Positions 1-9,590 are shown, counted from the stretch's first letter. The stretch is 64,000 bases of DNA from Singulisphaera sp. GP187 (GCA_945871915.1 CAMBXO010000007.1:62001-126000); one strand, 5' to 3'. Notes: generated by a model from the letters alone, not told the origin. A program made the numbers and translations.

Positions 1-248
1 CCATACACCAGTGCACTTGGGCCAGTGAGGTATTTGGAAAGTGATTCCAGCGGTGTTCCGGCAAACGCGGTGCGTGCGAGTGAGTTCTTCACGACCGTAA
101 TACGAATTTGCTTTTGGACCAGTGCGGTGCGCAAGCGGTTATTCGTTCCAGCGTCCATTCCGCGGATTTCGACTAACACGCCACCCTCCACGCCGCTAAA
201 GCGTGTCTTGTAGTCGCGAATGATCATTTCCTTGATTGGTTTGCTCAT
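1..248 (-). CDS. rplJ: 50S ribosomal protein L10 (N-terminal part, cut by window edge)
   Basis: Reading the minus strand from an ATG at 248 gives a protein that starts MSKPIKEMIIRDYKTRF and continues through VVKNSLARTAF and YLTGPSALVYG. These are the usual L10 landmarks (VVKNTLARRA and the GPxAxxY stretch). L10 forms the base of the L7/L12 stalk on the large ribosomal subunit. The gene lies 16 bases after the stop of rplA in the standard L11-L1-L10 order. About 82 residues are visible and the rest lies beyond base 1. Confidence 0.93.
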   Translation of the reverse strand, partial: MSKPIKEMIIRDYKTRFSGVEGGVLVEIRGMDAGTNNRLRTALVQKQIRITVVKNSLARTAFAGTPLESLSKYLTGPSALVY

Positions 249-264
249 GGATTCGATTCCTTGT

Positions 265-984
265 TCAAGCGATGACCAACACGCTGGGGCTCATGGCTGC
301 ATGGATCGCGCACTTTTTCAGGTAGGTGCCCTTCACGCTTGCAGGCCGTGCCTTGTCAATGACCGCGATGAAATGGTTGAGGTTGGCGATCAACTGATCG
401 TCCTTAAAACTCATCTTGCCGATGACGCAATGCACATTGCCGCCATCGTCGTTGCGATATTCCTGCTTGCCTGCGCCGTATTCCTTCACGGCCGCGGCCA
501 CATCCGGCGTAACGGTTCCGGCCTTCGGGCTGGGCATGAGTCCCTTGGGCCCAAGCACCTTTCCGAGTTTGCTGACCACACGCATCATGTCCGGGCTTGC
601 CACGGCAACATCAAATTCCATCCAGCCCTGCTCTATTTTGGCGACCAGTTCGTCGCCACCGGCTTCGATAGCGCCGGCTGCCTTGGCTGCCGCCACCTTA
701 TCGCTTTGGCAGAAACACACAACGCGAGCGCTGCGGCCGATTCCAAATGGCATGGAAATAGAGCCTCGAAGAGCCTGGTCTGCAGTCTTTGGATCAATTC
801 CAAGATTGACCACCACATTGACGGTTTGATCAAACTTTGGAGCCTTAAAGGTTCGCAAAGTCTTCACCGCCTCGGCAGGTGCCAACGGTGTCTTGGGTTG
901 GCTCTCCAAGCTGGACCGCATGCGCTTGCCGCCTGAACTGGTGGATACTTTTGCTTTGCTTGAAATTTTTGGTGGTTGACTCAT
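265..984 (-). CDS. rplA: 50S ribosomal protein L1
   Basis: The 239-residue product has the family signature LGPKGLMPSPKAGT near residues 143-156 and the C-terminal KGTYLKK segment. L1 builds the mobile L1 stalk near the E site and, in other bacteria, represses its own operon by binding the mRNA leader. About 30 N-terminal residues rich in Ser and Lys are extra compared with the compact family core; part of this could be a start-site error, but no better start with a ribosome binding site was found. It starts 4 bases after rplK ends, so the two are certainly co-transcribed. Confidence 0.97.
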   Translation of the reverse strand: MSQPPKISSKAKVSTSSGGKRMRSSLESQPKTPLAPAEAVKTLRTFKAPKFDQTVNVVVNLGIDPKTADQALRGSISMPFGIGRSARVVCFCQSDKVAAAKAAGAIEAGGDELVAKIEQGWMEFDVAVASPDMMRVVSKLGKVLGPKGLMPSPKAGTVTPDVAAAVKEYGAGKQEYRNDDGGNVHCVIGKMSFKDDQLIANLNHFIAVIDKARPASVKGTYLKKCAIHAAMSPSVLVIA

Positions 985-988
985 CGGT

Positions 989-1414
989 TTACGCCTCCAC
1001 CGTTACGCCCATGCTGCGAGCAGTGCCTTCGACCACTCGCATGGCGTTCTCGATGTTGGATGTGTTGAGGTCTTTGAGTTTTTCTTCGGCAATTTTTCGA
1101 ACTTGAGCTTTGGAGATCTTGCCCACCTTGACAGTGTTGGGTTGGCCCGATCCTTTTTCAATCTTGATCGCCGAGGCAATCATCACGCTCACCGGGCTCG
1201 ATCGGATTTCCAATTCAAAGGTTCGGTCGGCAAACACCGTGACAACGCAACCGACCACTCGACCATTGAGCTCGCGCGTTTTCTCGTTGAATTGCGTGAT
1301 GAATTGGCCCGGGTTCACCCCGTTGGCACCGAGCACGGGACCCAGTGGCGGAGCCGGAGTGGCCTTGCCGCCCGGAGCCATGATCTTGAAAACCTTAGAA
1401 ACTTTCTTGGCCAT
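989..1414 (-). CDS. rplK: 50S ribosomal protein L11
   Basis: This is a 141-residue L11, the normal length, with the N-terminal PAPPLGPVLGANGVN motif and the C-terminal NIENAMRVVEGTARSMGV RNA-binding end. L11 forms the GTPase-associated centre with 23S rRNA. The start is supported by a strong ribosome binding site, AGGAGG, about 9 bases upstream. The usual upstream partners secE and nusG are absent. The gene before it on this strand is a protease, so the ribosomal cluster begins here with its own promoter. Confidence 0.97.
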   Translation of the reverse strand: MAKKVSKVFKIMAPGGKATPAPPLGPVLGANGVNPGQFITQFNEKTRELNGRVVGCVVTVFADRTFELEIRSSPVSVMIASAIKIEKGSGQPNTVKVGKISKAQVRKIAEEKLKDLNTSNIENAMRVVEGTARSMGVTVEA

Positions 1415-1520
1415 TGGTCCTTACCTCCTACCGAACGGGCCCCCACAAGGGGCGGGCTGGTTTCGCCAAGATTCCAGCGCCGAATCAGTAGTTCTGACGG
1501 TGTGCGAATTCGAGCCGCGA

Positions 1521-1549
1521 AGAGTAGCGAACACCCGTAGGCGTTGCAA
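1521..1549 (-). promoter_or_regulatory. Promoter of rplK-rplA-rplJ
   Basis: Read on the minus strand, TTGCAA (1544-1549) and TACTCT (1521-1526) are separated by exactly 17 bases. This is a good sigma-70-type match, about 106 bases before the rplK start. Confidence 0.6.
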
Positions 1550-1579
1550 GTCGCTGAAAGAATTTGGAATCGCCAAGTA

Positions 1580-1597
1580 GAAGCCAAAAACGGCTTC
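1580..1597 (-). terminator. Small hairpin downstream of the protease gene
   Basis: GAAGCC and GGCTTC form a perfect 6-bp stem around a 6-base loop, 35 bases after the stop of the protease gene. There is no U-run after it, so it is only a weak terminator candidate. Confidence 0.25.
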
Positions 1598-1632
1598 AGT
1601 TCGACCGCAGTGACCTTTGGCAAGCCCAAGGC

Positions 1633-3960
1633 TCAATAGAGGAGCAGGTACGCAACATCTCCAAAGTCAATGGATCCAGATCCATCCAGATCTTCTGGGC
1701 ACATGCAGGTTGAGTCGATACCAATTCGCTGGACCCCATTTGGCTCACCGTAACAGGGGTTCTCGGTGCATTCGCTTCCAAAGCTCAGCAGCAGAATGGC
1801 CATGTCTCCGGCATCGACTGTTGAGGATCCGTCGAGATCAAACACTTGTCCGCCATGGGTCAGCGAGGTCGAAGGAACAACGACGCGCGAAGTGGTCCCC
1901 GGCAAGGCCCACTTCAGTGTGAGGCCGCAGGTGCCAACAACTTCAAAGAATGGAATGCGAACGGAGTGCATGCCCGGCGCCATGTAGACGGTTCCCGTTT
2001 TCTCGCTATAGGCATGGAGCCCATTGTGATCGACCACTTTCACGCCATCGATATACAACTGCGAGCCAGCATCGCTTGAAAGTGAAAAGGTGTAGGTGCC
2101 GAGTGTTGGAGCGTCAACCCAGCCTTCGAACACGGCGCCAAAGCTGTCGCTGCGTCCGCTGCCCGCGCAGACTCCGGATGAACTTCCAAAGACAAGCAAC
2201 GGAACCAGTCCATATTGATAGGGCGTTGAGCCACTGAAGTCAGGAAGCGTGTTAGGTGTTCCGGTGATGTTGTAATAGCGAACAAAGAGTTGCGGTTCGT
2301 TTCCAGCGATGCCGCTGTAGGGCAACAGAGACGGCTGGATGTCAATCGAAACAGTGACGACTGCCGAATTCTGGTTCGACGCATCCCGCACGAAATAGGT
2401 AAAGGAATCAATCCCGCTGGTCCCGCGTGGAGGGTCGTAGGCAATGGCCTGTCCACCAGTCGGGCTGCCAGTTGGCAAGATCGAGAGCGGAACGCCGAGG
2501 GTGCTCGTGGATGCAAGCCCTTGAAGTGAAATGGATTCGCAATTGCCCGCGAGATCGTTGGCCAGCACATCCAAGACATTGGTCGAGCCTTCCAGCATGC
2601 TGTAGGAATCGCCTAGCGCGGCGGGCAGTGCCACGGTTGGATTGGTGCAACTCTTGGATCCAACGTGGCTGATGACCGTGGGTATGTTGACCGAGTCGAA
2701 ATTCATGTTGATGTTGGAAACACCGCCTGTGCAGGTGTGGCAGTAACTCATAATGGTGCCTTCGAGTCGCAGGGTGCAGTCACCCGAACCGCAGCCATCC
2801 ACACCGATGTCATGGGTGTGGTGAGCGCCCATGTTGTGACCAATTTCGTGTGCGACCACGATCAGATCCCAGTTGCCGCTGCTGTGACTTACGACTGGAT
2901 ATGGAAAATATCCACCAAGATCAGCCGAAACCGAATAGCCCGTTCCGCTGGAGACGCTGCTGCAAGTAGATGAAAGCCAGGCGCACCCACCACCAAGACC
3001 GCGACCACTCAGCAGCGCCGTGAGCGCGCGGGGCGTGGTTCTCATGTTGGTGTTCCAATAGGTACGCAATTCACTGAGTTGGTCTGCACCAGTTCCGCCG
3101 CACGTTCCGGTTTGCGTCCACGGATCGGTTGACGCCCACCATCGCAGATAGGTGATGCTTGGACGCACATTAAAGTCGCGAGAATAAATGTCGCTTAAGG
3201 CCGCAATCATCGTGGCCACATATGCGGAGCCAGTGGTTGTATTGCCTCCGAATTTTGCGAGCATTTCCTGATCGGTATCAAAGGCGAGTGGCAATTGGCG
3301 GCATGCAGCGGCCACCATGGGTGGCGGCGCGTCGAGTTCAAGTTCAAGAGCATCTTCGATCGGACTCGGAATTCCTCCGCCACACACAAATGTGCTCGCG
3401 GGCAGTGCCGCGGCGTTTGAAATCATGGGCTGATCACCCTTCGTGACATCGCCAGAAGAAATAATTTCCATGCGATCTGCAAATCGAATCCAGCCGCTCA
3501 AGCCGGCGGCTGACCGGCAGATGAAGGCGGAGGATCCCGGGAAGCCCGCGACAGTTCCGCTCCATGCGGAGATTTCCGGTTGTGGCAACTCGCGTTCCAC
3601 TTGCGTGCCGTGAGGACCATCTTCCACCACCACAATGCGGGCACTTGTTGCGAAGGGATTGATTCGTGAAACTCGCAGATTGACCGTTGCGCCATCTGAA
3701 AGTGGAACCTCATTCAGCATGGCTGAGTCGAATCGATTCATGGTTTCCCATGCGGCTGCATCCACGTGAAGCCGGGCCGCGGGAAGGATTGGTCCAGCAA
3801 CTCCCTCGGGCAACGGCTGCGACAACGGAATCCCTCGAAGGGGTTGCACGATGGGCGGAACCACAGCCTGCATCGGCTCGTCGTGTCGCTGATCGGCAAC
3901 AACAATCGATCCAATCAATAGAGAGGCAGCCACCGCAACGGCCAGAGGTGATTTCAGCAT
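1633..3960 (-). CDS. Exported reprolysin-like (M12B) metalloprotease with PA14 and dockerin-like repeats
   Basis: This large exported zinc protease begins with a signal peptide (MLKSPLAVAVAASLLIGSIVVA). Counting from this start, the active site HEIGHNMGAHH is at about residues 371-381, with the conserved Met-turn EGTIMSYC about 30 residues later. This is followed by an Ig/cadherin-like domain (about 440-550), a PA14 lectin-like domain (about 550-705, with YTFSLSSDAGSQLYIDG) and two EF-hand, dockerin-like repeats (FDLDGSSTVDAGD and EDLDGSGSIDFGD) at the C terminus. It probably degrades extracellular protein and binds glycan. The start at 3960 is preferred over an upstream GTG because a TACTGT hexamer sits 6 bases before it. 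Substrate is unknown. Confidence 0.88.
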   Translation of the reverse strand: MLKSPLAVAVAASLLIGSIVVADQRHDEPMQAVVPPIVQPLRGIPLSQPLPEGVAGPILPAARLHVDAAAWETMNRFDSAMLNEVPLSDGATVNLRVSRINPFATSARIVVVEDGPHGTQVERELPQPEISAWSGTVAGFPGSSAFICRSAAGLSGWIRFADRMEIISSGDVTKGDQPMISNAAALPASTFVCGGGIPSPIEDALELELDAPPPMVAAACRQLPLAFDTDQEMLAKFGGNTTTGSAYVATMIAALSDIYSRDFNVRPSITYLRWWASTDPWTQTGTCGGTGADQLSELRTYWNTNMRTTPRALTALLSGRGLGGGCAWLSSTCSSVSSGTGYSVSADLGGYFPYPVVSHSSGNWDLIVVAHEIGHNMGAHHTHDIGVDGCGSGDCTLRLEGTIMSYCHTCTGGVSNINMNFDSVNIPTVISHVGSKSCTNPTVALPAALGDSYSMLEGSTNVLDVLANDLAGNCESISLQGLASTSTLGVPLSILPTGSPTGGQAIAYDPPRGTSGIDSFTYFVRDASNQNSAVVTVSIDIQPSLLPYSGIAGNEPQLFVRYYNITGTPNTLPDFSGSTPYQYGLVPLLVFGSSSGVCAGSGRSDSFGAVFEGWVDAPTLGTYTFSLSSDAGSQLYIDGVKVVDHNGLHAYSEKTGTVYMAPGMHSVRIPFFEVVGTCGLTLKWALPGTTSRVVVPSTSLTHGGQVFDLDGSSTVDAGDMAILLLSFGSECTENPCYGEPNGVQRIGIDSTCMCPEDLDGSGSIDFGDVAYLLLY

Positions 3961-3966
3961 GGGTTG

Positions 3967-3972
3967 ACAGTA
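3967..3972 (-). promoter_or_regulatory. -10 box for a leaderless protease mRNA
   Basis: TACTGT on the minus strand lies 6 bases before the ATG at 3960, and no ribosome binding site is visible. Confidence 0.45.
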
Positions 3973-4030
3973 CCCCACGCCGTTGTGTCAGCCAAGTGAA
4001 ATCTGAATATTTATGGGTTGGACCCCGCGT

Positions 4031-5233
4031 TTATTTCGGATCGATTGCCAGTTGGACCATGGTTTCAACGCCAGTGGCAATCGCCCCATCGTGAAAGTCG
4101 AACGTAGGGTCGTGCAACGGGGGGCAGCGACGGGAGGGTTCATCAAGGCCAAGGGCAAAGAAACAAGCCTTTGTGGAGTCTCCATAAAAGGAGAAATCTT
4201 CCGCACCCATGACGGGATCTCCAAAGGCCCGAACACGCTCCGCGCCAAGGGACTGGCGGGCCACCCGTTCAAACCGCTCAAAGGCAACAGGGTGATTGGA
4301 TGTGATCGGCGTGGCGTTGGAAAATTGCACGTCCGCTCGCAAGCCTCGGGCACGGGCGGTGTGTTCGGCGCATTCGCGAATGCGTCGATGAAGCAATTCT
4401 TGAACTTCATTTCGGAAACTTCGCGTGGTGCCTCGAAGCTCAGCCATATCGGGAATGACATTAAAGGCGTTGCCAGCATGCATGGCGGCAACGGTGACAA
4501 CCGCCGCATCCAGCGGAGCAACATCCCGTGCAACAATTGACTGCATCGCCTCCACGATGGCGCATGCGGTCAGAATTGGATCCTTTGCAAGATGCGGCCA
4601 TGCGGCGTGCCCGCCAGCACCGTGAACAAGAATTTCGAAACCCGTGGACGCCGCAAGCATGGGGCCGGTTCGTGAGGCCACCACGCCAAGGGGCAGTGAT
4701 GGCCAACCGTGTAATGCATACATCTGTTCAACGACGGGCCCAAGAACGCTTCCATTAAGGCAGCCATCCTTCACCATGCGTGCGGCACCGTTGCCGCCTT
4801 CTTCGGCTGGTTGGAAAAGAAGCGTGACCGGATGGGGCAAGCGATGTTCGCGGCCGAGTTGCGCCAGCACGCGAGCAGTTCCGATCAAGATGGCAGTGTG
4901 TCCGTCGTGGCCGCAGGCGTGGGAGAAACCGTTCGTTTTACTTTTCCACGGCCGATCGCCTCGTTCCTCGATTGGAAGTGCGTCGATGTCAGCTCGCAAT
5001 CCAATGGCGGGGGCACCAGGTGGCCCACCTGGAAAGTGTGCAAGAATTCCCGTGCCTCCAGCGAGCCCGCCGCGATGTTGAACGCCGAGCGTTTCAAGTT
5101 CGCAACGAATGCGCTCGGCGGTGCGTTGCTCTTGGTAAGCGATTTCGGGAATCTGATGCAATGCACGCCGCAAAGCGATCAGGGAATCAACTTGCCCCTG
5201 AATAAGATCGCGAATGTGTTGGTGATCGTGCAC
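4031..5233 (-). CDS. M20-family amidohydrolase (hippurate hydrolase / N-acyl amino acid deacylase type)
   Basis: The 400-residue protein has the M20D hallmarks: HACGHDGH (metal ligands), QPAEEGG (catalytic Glu) and the late GAEDFSFYGD metal-binding motif. Relatives hydrolyse N-acyl amino acids or conjugates such as hippurate and indole-acetyl amino acids in the cytoplasm. The exact substrate cannot be read from sequence. The start is GTG at 5233, with a TAACCT hexamer 6 bases upstream. It follows the pyroglutamyl peptidase gene by 71 bases on the same strand, which suggests a role in using amino-terminally blocked amino acids. Confidence 0.9.
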   Translation of the reverse strand: MHDHQHIRDLIQGQVDSLIALRRALHQIPEIAYQEQRTAERIRCELETLGVQHRGGLAGGTGILAHFPGGPPGAPAIGLRADIDALPIEERGDRPWKSKTNGFSHACGHDGHTAILIGTARVLAQLGREHRLPHPVTLLFQPAEEGGNGAARMVKDGCLNGSVLGPVVEQMYALHGWPSLPLGVVASRTGPMLAASTGFEILVHGAGGHAAWPHLAKDPILTACAIVEAMQSIVARDVAPLDAAVVTVAAMHAGNAFNVIPDMAELRGTTRSFRNEVQELLHRRIRECAEHTARARGLRADVQFSNATPITSNHPVAFERFERVARQSLGAERVRAFGDPVMGAEDFSFYGDSTKACFFALGLDEPSRRCPPLHDPTFDFHDGAIATGVETMVQLAIDPK

Positions 5234-5239
5234 ACATCA

Positions 5240-5245
5240 AGGTTA
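5240..5245 (-). promoter_or_regulatory. -10 box for a leaderless M20 amidohydrolase mRNA
   Basis: TAACCT on the minus strand, 6 bases before the GTG start at 5233. Confidence 0.35.
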
Positions 5246-5304
5246 GCCGCGGTGGAAGTGACGAACCGATGGTCATGCCCCAAACCGATAGCCATGCCGC
5301 CGCA

Positions 5305-5958
5305 TTACGCGAATTCGCCGCCGGTTTCATTGAGGTCCAGTTGGGTGCGCATCGCTCGTTCGATGGCCACGCGGACGCCGGCCACCATAGTGTCCAATGG
5401 CAGGCACGCCTCGCCCGGATGGCGGGCCGTTTGTTGAGGCAGCATTGGAACATGCATGAATCCGCCTCGTGTTTGGAAGTGCGTGGCCAGTCGGTGCATC
5501 AATCCATAAAAAACATGGTTGCACACAAAAGTTCCCGCTGATTGCGAGATGGAAACAGGAACCCCACAGGCTCGAAGTTCGGCCGCCATCGCTTTGATGG
5601 GAAGTGTTGAGAAGTAGGCCGCCGGGCCATTGGGCATAACGGGTTGATCGATCGGTTGAGCGCCTGCATTGTCCGCAATGCGAGCATCGATCACATTGAT
5701 GGCCACGCGTTCAAGCGATAGCCCAATGCGACCGCTGCTTTGCCCAAGACAGAGCACCAGTTGCGGATGCACGGAGTCGATGGCGTGATGCAATAGTTCG
5801 ATGGAATTTGAAAATGTGCAGGGCAGAATGCAACTATGAATTGGCGCACCCAAAATTTGCGCGCCGTGGAGAGCCAGAGCAATGTCGGCACTGGGATTCA
5901 CTTCATCACCACCGAATGGCTCAAAGCCACTGACAAGAATGGGCAAAGTGGAATTCAT
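5305..5958 (-). CDS. pcp: Pyroglutamyl peptidase I
   Basis: This 217-residue cysteine peptidase (family C15) removes N-terminal pyroglutamate from peptides. It shows the N-terminal VSGFEPFGGDEVNPS motif and the expected triad: Glu83 (SLERVAINV), Cys146 (AGTFVCNHVFYG) and His169 (GGFMHVPMLPQQ). Its start overlaps the stop of the 5-oxoprolinase gene by 4 bases, so the two are translated together. Free pyroglutamate released by this enzyme is the substrate of its neighbour, which makes this a complete two-step salvage route to glutamate. Confidence 0.95.
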   Translation of the reverse strand: MNSTLPILVSGFEPFGGDEVNPSADIALALHGAQILGAPIHSCILPCTFSNSIELLHHAIDSVHPQLVLCLGQSSGRIGLSLERVAINVIDARIADNAGAQPIDQPVMPNGPAAYFSTLPIKAMAAELRACGVPVSISQSAGTFVCNHVFYGLMHRLATHFQTRGGFMHVPMLPQQTARHPGEACLPLDTMVAGVRVAIERAMRTQLDLNETGGEFA

Positions 5959-8900
5959 GCGAGTGGGTGCCCGTAACCGCCGCCGCCGGGAGTTTCAATA
6001 ATGAAGAGGTCGCCCGGTTGCATGGCGGATGTTGCAAGGGGGCTTAGGACTTCGGTGGCACCACCGGCCCGTTCGATACGGTTGGTACCACATGCACCCG
6101 CCGCGCCGCCCGCCATGCCGAAGGCACCATGCACGCGGCCATTACTCAAGATGGACGCGGTCATTGGTTTGAGAAATCGAATTTTTCGGATTCCGCCATC
6201 GCCGCCTTTCCACCGGCCATTTCCACCGGAGCCGCTGCGGATTTCATAGGACTCCAGTCGAACTGGAAAATGATGTTCCAACACTTCCGGATCAGTCAGA
6301 CGTGAGTTGGTCATATGAGTCTGAACAACGGCGGTACCAGCGAAACCATTCCCGGCACCTGATCCACCTGAAATGGTTTCGTAGTACTGATGAGTTGCAT
6401 CGCCAAAGGTGAAGTTATTCATGGTGCAGGGCCCCGACGCCATCACTCCAAGCGCACCGTACAGCGCATTGGTGATGCACTGCGAGGTCTCAACATTGCC
6501 GGCGACCACGGCGGCTGGGAAACGCGGGTGCAACATGCAGCCCTCCGGAACAATGACATGCAGCGGCTTCAGACATCCCGCGTTCAGCGGGATCTCGTCA
6601 TCGACCAGTGTGCGAAAGACATACAGCACCGCGGCAATCGTGACGGCCTTGGGCGCATTGAAATTGTTTGAAAGTTGCGGACTGGTTCCAGTGAAGTCGA
6701 TGGTGGCTTCGCGAAGTGCGCGGTTCACCGTCACTCGCACGCAGATCTGCGCGCCATGATCCAAGGTGAGCGTGAAGGCACCGTCGTGCAGCCGCGTGAT
6801 CGTTCGTCGCACGGACTCTTCGGCATTGGCTTGCACATCTCGCATCGCTGCAAGCACACCTGCGCGACCATATCTGGCCACCATGTCCTTGAGTTCTTCG
6901 ACTCCCTTTTCATTGGCGGCGAGTTGGGCCCGCAGATCTCCAAGGTTTTGCACGGGATTTCGAGCCGGATGCAAGGTGCTGGCCAGAAGCGATAGGAGTG
7001 CCTTCTCTTGCAGTTCACCCTTGCGAACCACCACAAGGTTGTCGATCAACACACCCTCATCGTGAATGGTGGTGCTCAGAGGCGGCATGGATCCCGGTGT
7101 CAGGCCACCGATGTCGGCATGGTGACCACGAGAGGCCACAAAGAATGAAGGCGCACGATCCGTGGGCAGAAGAAAAACAGGTGTGACCACCGTGATGTCC
7201 GGCAGATGCGTTCCGCCGTGAAATGGGTCATTGAGCGCAAACGCATCGCCCGCTTGCATGTAAGGATTTCGGTCGATCACGGCGCGGATCGATTCGCTCA
7301 TGGAACCAAGATGCACGGGCATGTGGGGGGCATTGGCGATCAATTGGCCCTGTTCATCAAAGAGCGCACAGGAGAAGTCCAGCCGTTCCTTGATGTTGAC
7401 GGAGCACGCGGTGTTCTGAAGGCGAACCCCCATCTGCTCGGCAATGTTCATAAAGAGATTGTTGAATACCTCAAGCATGACAGGGTCTGCGGTTGAAACG
7501 ATGGACGTGGTCGCTCGAAGTGGCGTGATCCGAGCCAGTTCCATGCAGCCTGACGGAGTGATGCGCGTTTGCCACCCGTGTTCGACAACGGTTGTTGCGT
7601 GTGTTTCCACAATCAGCGAGGGGCCGTCAATGACCGCGCCGCACTTCAGCGCATCGCGTTGAAACACCGCTGCTTCGTGCCACGCTCCTTGTCCACCTTC
7701 CTGCGGCGCAGAAACAAACATGCGGACATGCTCGATGGGTTTCGGTTGATGCGTTCCAACTTCCGTTGGCAACGCGTGCCGACCGATGGCTTCGCCCGCT
7801 GCGGTGACTTCAACAGATACAGCATCAATCACCATGGCCCGCTGTGGCATTAAGAAGGAAAACCGTTGTCGATACAAAGTCTCGAACGCCAATCGAAGGG
7901 CGGATTCATCGGCCCATGCCAGCACAAGGGCGGTGTCGGTGCCCTCGTAACGAATGTGAATCCGTGGATGCGTGACAAGGAGTTCAGCCTTCGCGCCTTG
8001 CGAAACAAGTTCGGCGGTCGCCTCGGAGGCAAGGGCAGTCATGGTGGTCGCCGCCTGCACATGCCCCCGTTCATTCAACATCGTTTCGATGGAACGCTCT
8101 CGCATGGCGGACTGGTCGGCAAGCCCCATTCCATAGGCGCTCAGAACCCCGGCCAGCGGATGAATAAAAATGCGAGTCATGCCGAGAGCGTCCGCGACAG
8201 CGCACGCATGTTGACCGCCTGCGCCGCCGAAGCACTGCAGCGTGTAACCCGTGACATCGTGGCCGCGCGCGACAGAAATTTTGCGAATCGCGTTGGCCAT
8301 ACTGGAGACGGTGATCTTGACGGAGCCTGCCGCCACACTGGCAGCGGTTGCGGAGGCGTTGCCTTCGTGCTTGAGTTCATCCGCCAGCCGCTCAAATCCC
8401 TGCTGAACCACCTGAGGATCAATCGACTGATCGGCGTGGGAACCAAACACGCGGGGAAACCATTTCGGTTGAATGCGGCCAAGCAAGACATTGGCATCCG
8501 TCACCGTGAGCGGACCATGTCGTCGATAGCAGGCCGGGCCAGGATCAGCACCTGCCGATTGTGGACCAACGCGAATACGACCGCCGTCGAATCGAATGAT
8601 GGAGCCGCCGCCAGCAGCGACGGTGTGCAGCTGCATCATGGGCGCTCGAATTCGGATGCCCGCGACCTGCGCGTCAAAGGTTCGCTCGAAGCGTCCGTCG
8701 GCACAATGCGACACATCGGTCGATGTTCCGCCCATGTCGAATCCAATCACGCGTGCATGACCCTCGTCCAGAGCCGTTCGAGCCATGCCCACCACGCCGC
8801 CTGCTGGACCTGAAAGAATGGAATCCTTTCCTCTAAATTGATCCGCGGTGGCCAATCCACCCGAGCTTTGCATGAAATACAGAGGCACATCAGGCATGGC

Positions 8901-9590
8901 TGCTCGCATGGTGGCGACATGGTGGCGCAGCAATGGCGAGAGATACGCGTCGGCCACCGTGGTGTCACCACGCCCAATGAGTTTGATCCACGGGCTTGTT
9001 TCGTGCGACACCGACACCTGTGTAAACCCAATCGAGCGAGCCAGCGAGGCCGCCACAATTTCGTGTTCGGCAACCCGCCATCCATGCATAAAGACAATCG
9101 CGCACGCTCGAAGACCTCGGTCGAAACTCTTTTTCATGGCCGCATGGAGCGCTGGTTGATCGAGCGGCCGCACGCGGTTTCCCCTTGCATCCATGCGTTC
9201 GTCGGCTTCAATCACCTGTGCATACAAAGGTGGCGGCAACACAATGTTGGTATCAAAAATTCGAGGCCGGGCTTGGTAACCAATCCGTAGCGCATCGCGA
9301 AATCCCCGCGTGATGACCAGCAGCGTTGGTTCCCCCGCACGTTCGAGCAGGGCATTGGTTGCAACCGTTGTTCCCATTCGAACGCACGCCACACGATCGG
9401 GCGTGAGCAGAGCATGGCGATCCACATTCAATAAGCGCCGCATTCCCTCTAACGCAGCATCTTCATAGAGTTCGGGATGGGCCGAAAGCAATTTCAAAGT
9501 GTGAAGCGAACCGTCCGGATGGCGTCCCACGATGTCGGTGAATGTTCCGCCGCGATCAATCCAGAATTGCCAGCGCAGATCGCGTGTCAT
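5955..9590 (-). CDS. 5-oxoprolinase (ATP-hydrolysing), HyuA-HyuB fusion
   Basis: The 1,211-residue protein matches the eukaryote-type OPLAH layout. A HyuA-like ATPase half (about 8-690) begins with WIDRGGTFTDIVG and contains the GPAGGVVGM phosphate-binding loop. A HyuB-like half (about 695-1205) includes NDPFHGGTHLPDITV and ends GGGGYGHP. It opens the ring of 5-oxo-L-proline to glutamate using ATP in the cytoplasm. It sits between the release-factor-like gene and pcp with 4-base overlaps on both sides. Hydantoinase activity is an alternative for this superfamily, but the neighbouring pcp favours 5-oxoproline. Confidence 0.93.
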   Translation of the reverse strand: MTRDLRWQFWIDRGGTFTDIVGRHPDGSLHTLKLLSAHPELYEDAALEGMRRLLNVDRHALLTPDRVACVRMGTTVATNALLERAGEPTLLVITRGFRDALRIGYQARPRIFDTNIVLPPPLYAQVIEADERMDARGNRVRPLDQPALHAAMKKSFDRGLRACAIVFMHGWRVAEHEIVAASLARSIGFTQVSVSHETSPWIKLIGRGDTTVADAYLSPLLRHHVATMRAAMPDVPLYFMQSSGGLATADQFRGKDSILSGPAGGVVGMARTALDEGHARVIGFDMGGTSTDVSHCADGRFERTFDAQVAGIRIRAPMMQLHTVAAGGGSIIRFDGGRIRVGPQSAGADPGPACYRRHGPLTVTDANVLLGRIQPKWFPRVFGSHADQSIDPQVVQQGFERLADELKHEGNASATAASVAAGSVKITVSSMANAIRKISVARGHDVTGYTLQCFGGAGGQHACAVADALGMTRIFIHPLAGVLSAYGMGLADQSAMRERSIETMLNERGHVQAATTMTALASEATAELVSQGAKAELLVTHPRIHIRYEGTDTALVLAWADESALRLAFETLYRQRFSFLMPQRAMVIDAVSVEVTAAGEAIGRHALPTEVGTHQPKPIEHVRMFVSAPQEGGQGAWHEAAVFQRDALKCGAVIDGPSLIVETHATTVVEHGWQTRITPSGCMELARITPLRATTSIVSTADPVMLEVFNNLFMNIAEQMGVRLQNTACSVNIKERLDFSCALFDEQGQLIANAPHMPVHLGSMSESIRAVIDRNPYMQAGDAFALNDPFHGGTHLPDITVVTPVFLLPTDRAPSFFVASRGHHADIGGLTPGSMPPLSTTIHDEGVLIDNLVVVRKGELQEKALLSLLASTLHPARNPVQNLGDLRAQLAANEKGVEELKDMVARYGRAGVLAAMRDVQANAEESVRRTITRLHDGAFTLTLDHGAQICVRVTVNRALREATIDFTGTSPQLSNNFNAPKAVTIAAVLYVFRTLVDDEIPLNAGCLKPLHVIVPEGCMLHPRFPAAVVAGNVETSQCITNALYGALGVMASGPCTMNNFTFGDATHQYYETISGGSGAGNGFAGTAVVQTHMTNSRLTDPEVLEHHFPVRLESYEIRSGSGGNGRWKGGDGGIRKIRFLKPMTASILSNGRVHGAFGMAGGAAGACGTNRIERAGGATEVLSPLATSAMQPGDLFIIETPGGGGYGHPLA

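Noticed and set aside
220-936. Plus-strand frame of 238 residues
   Set aside because: It is the antisense shadow of rplA, a certain gene.
7866-8813. Plus-strand frame of 315 residues
   Set aside because: Antisense to the 5-oxoprolinase gene; Gly/Arg/His-rich and without domain features.
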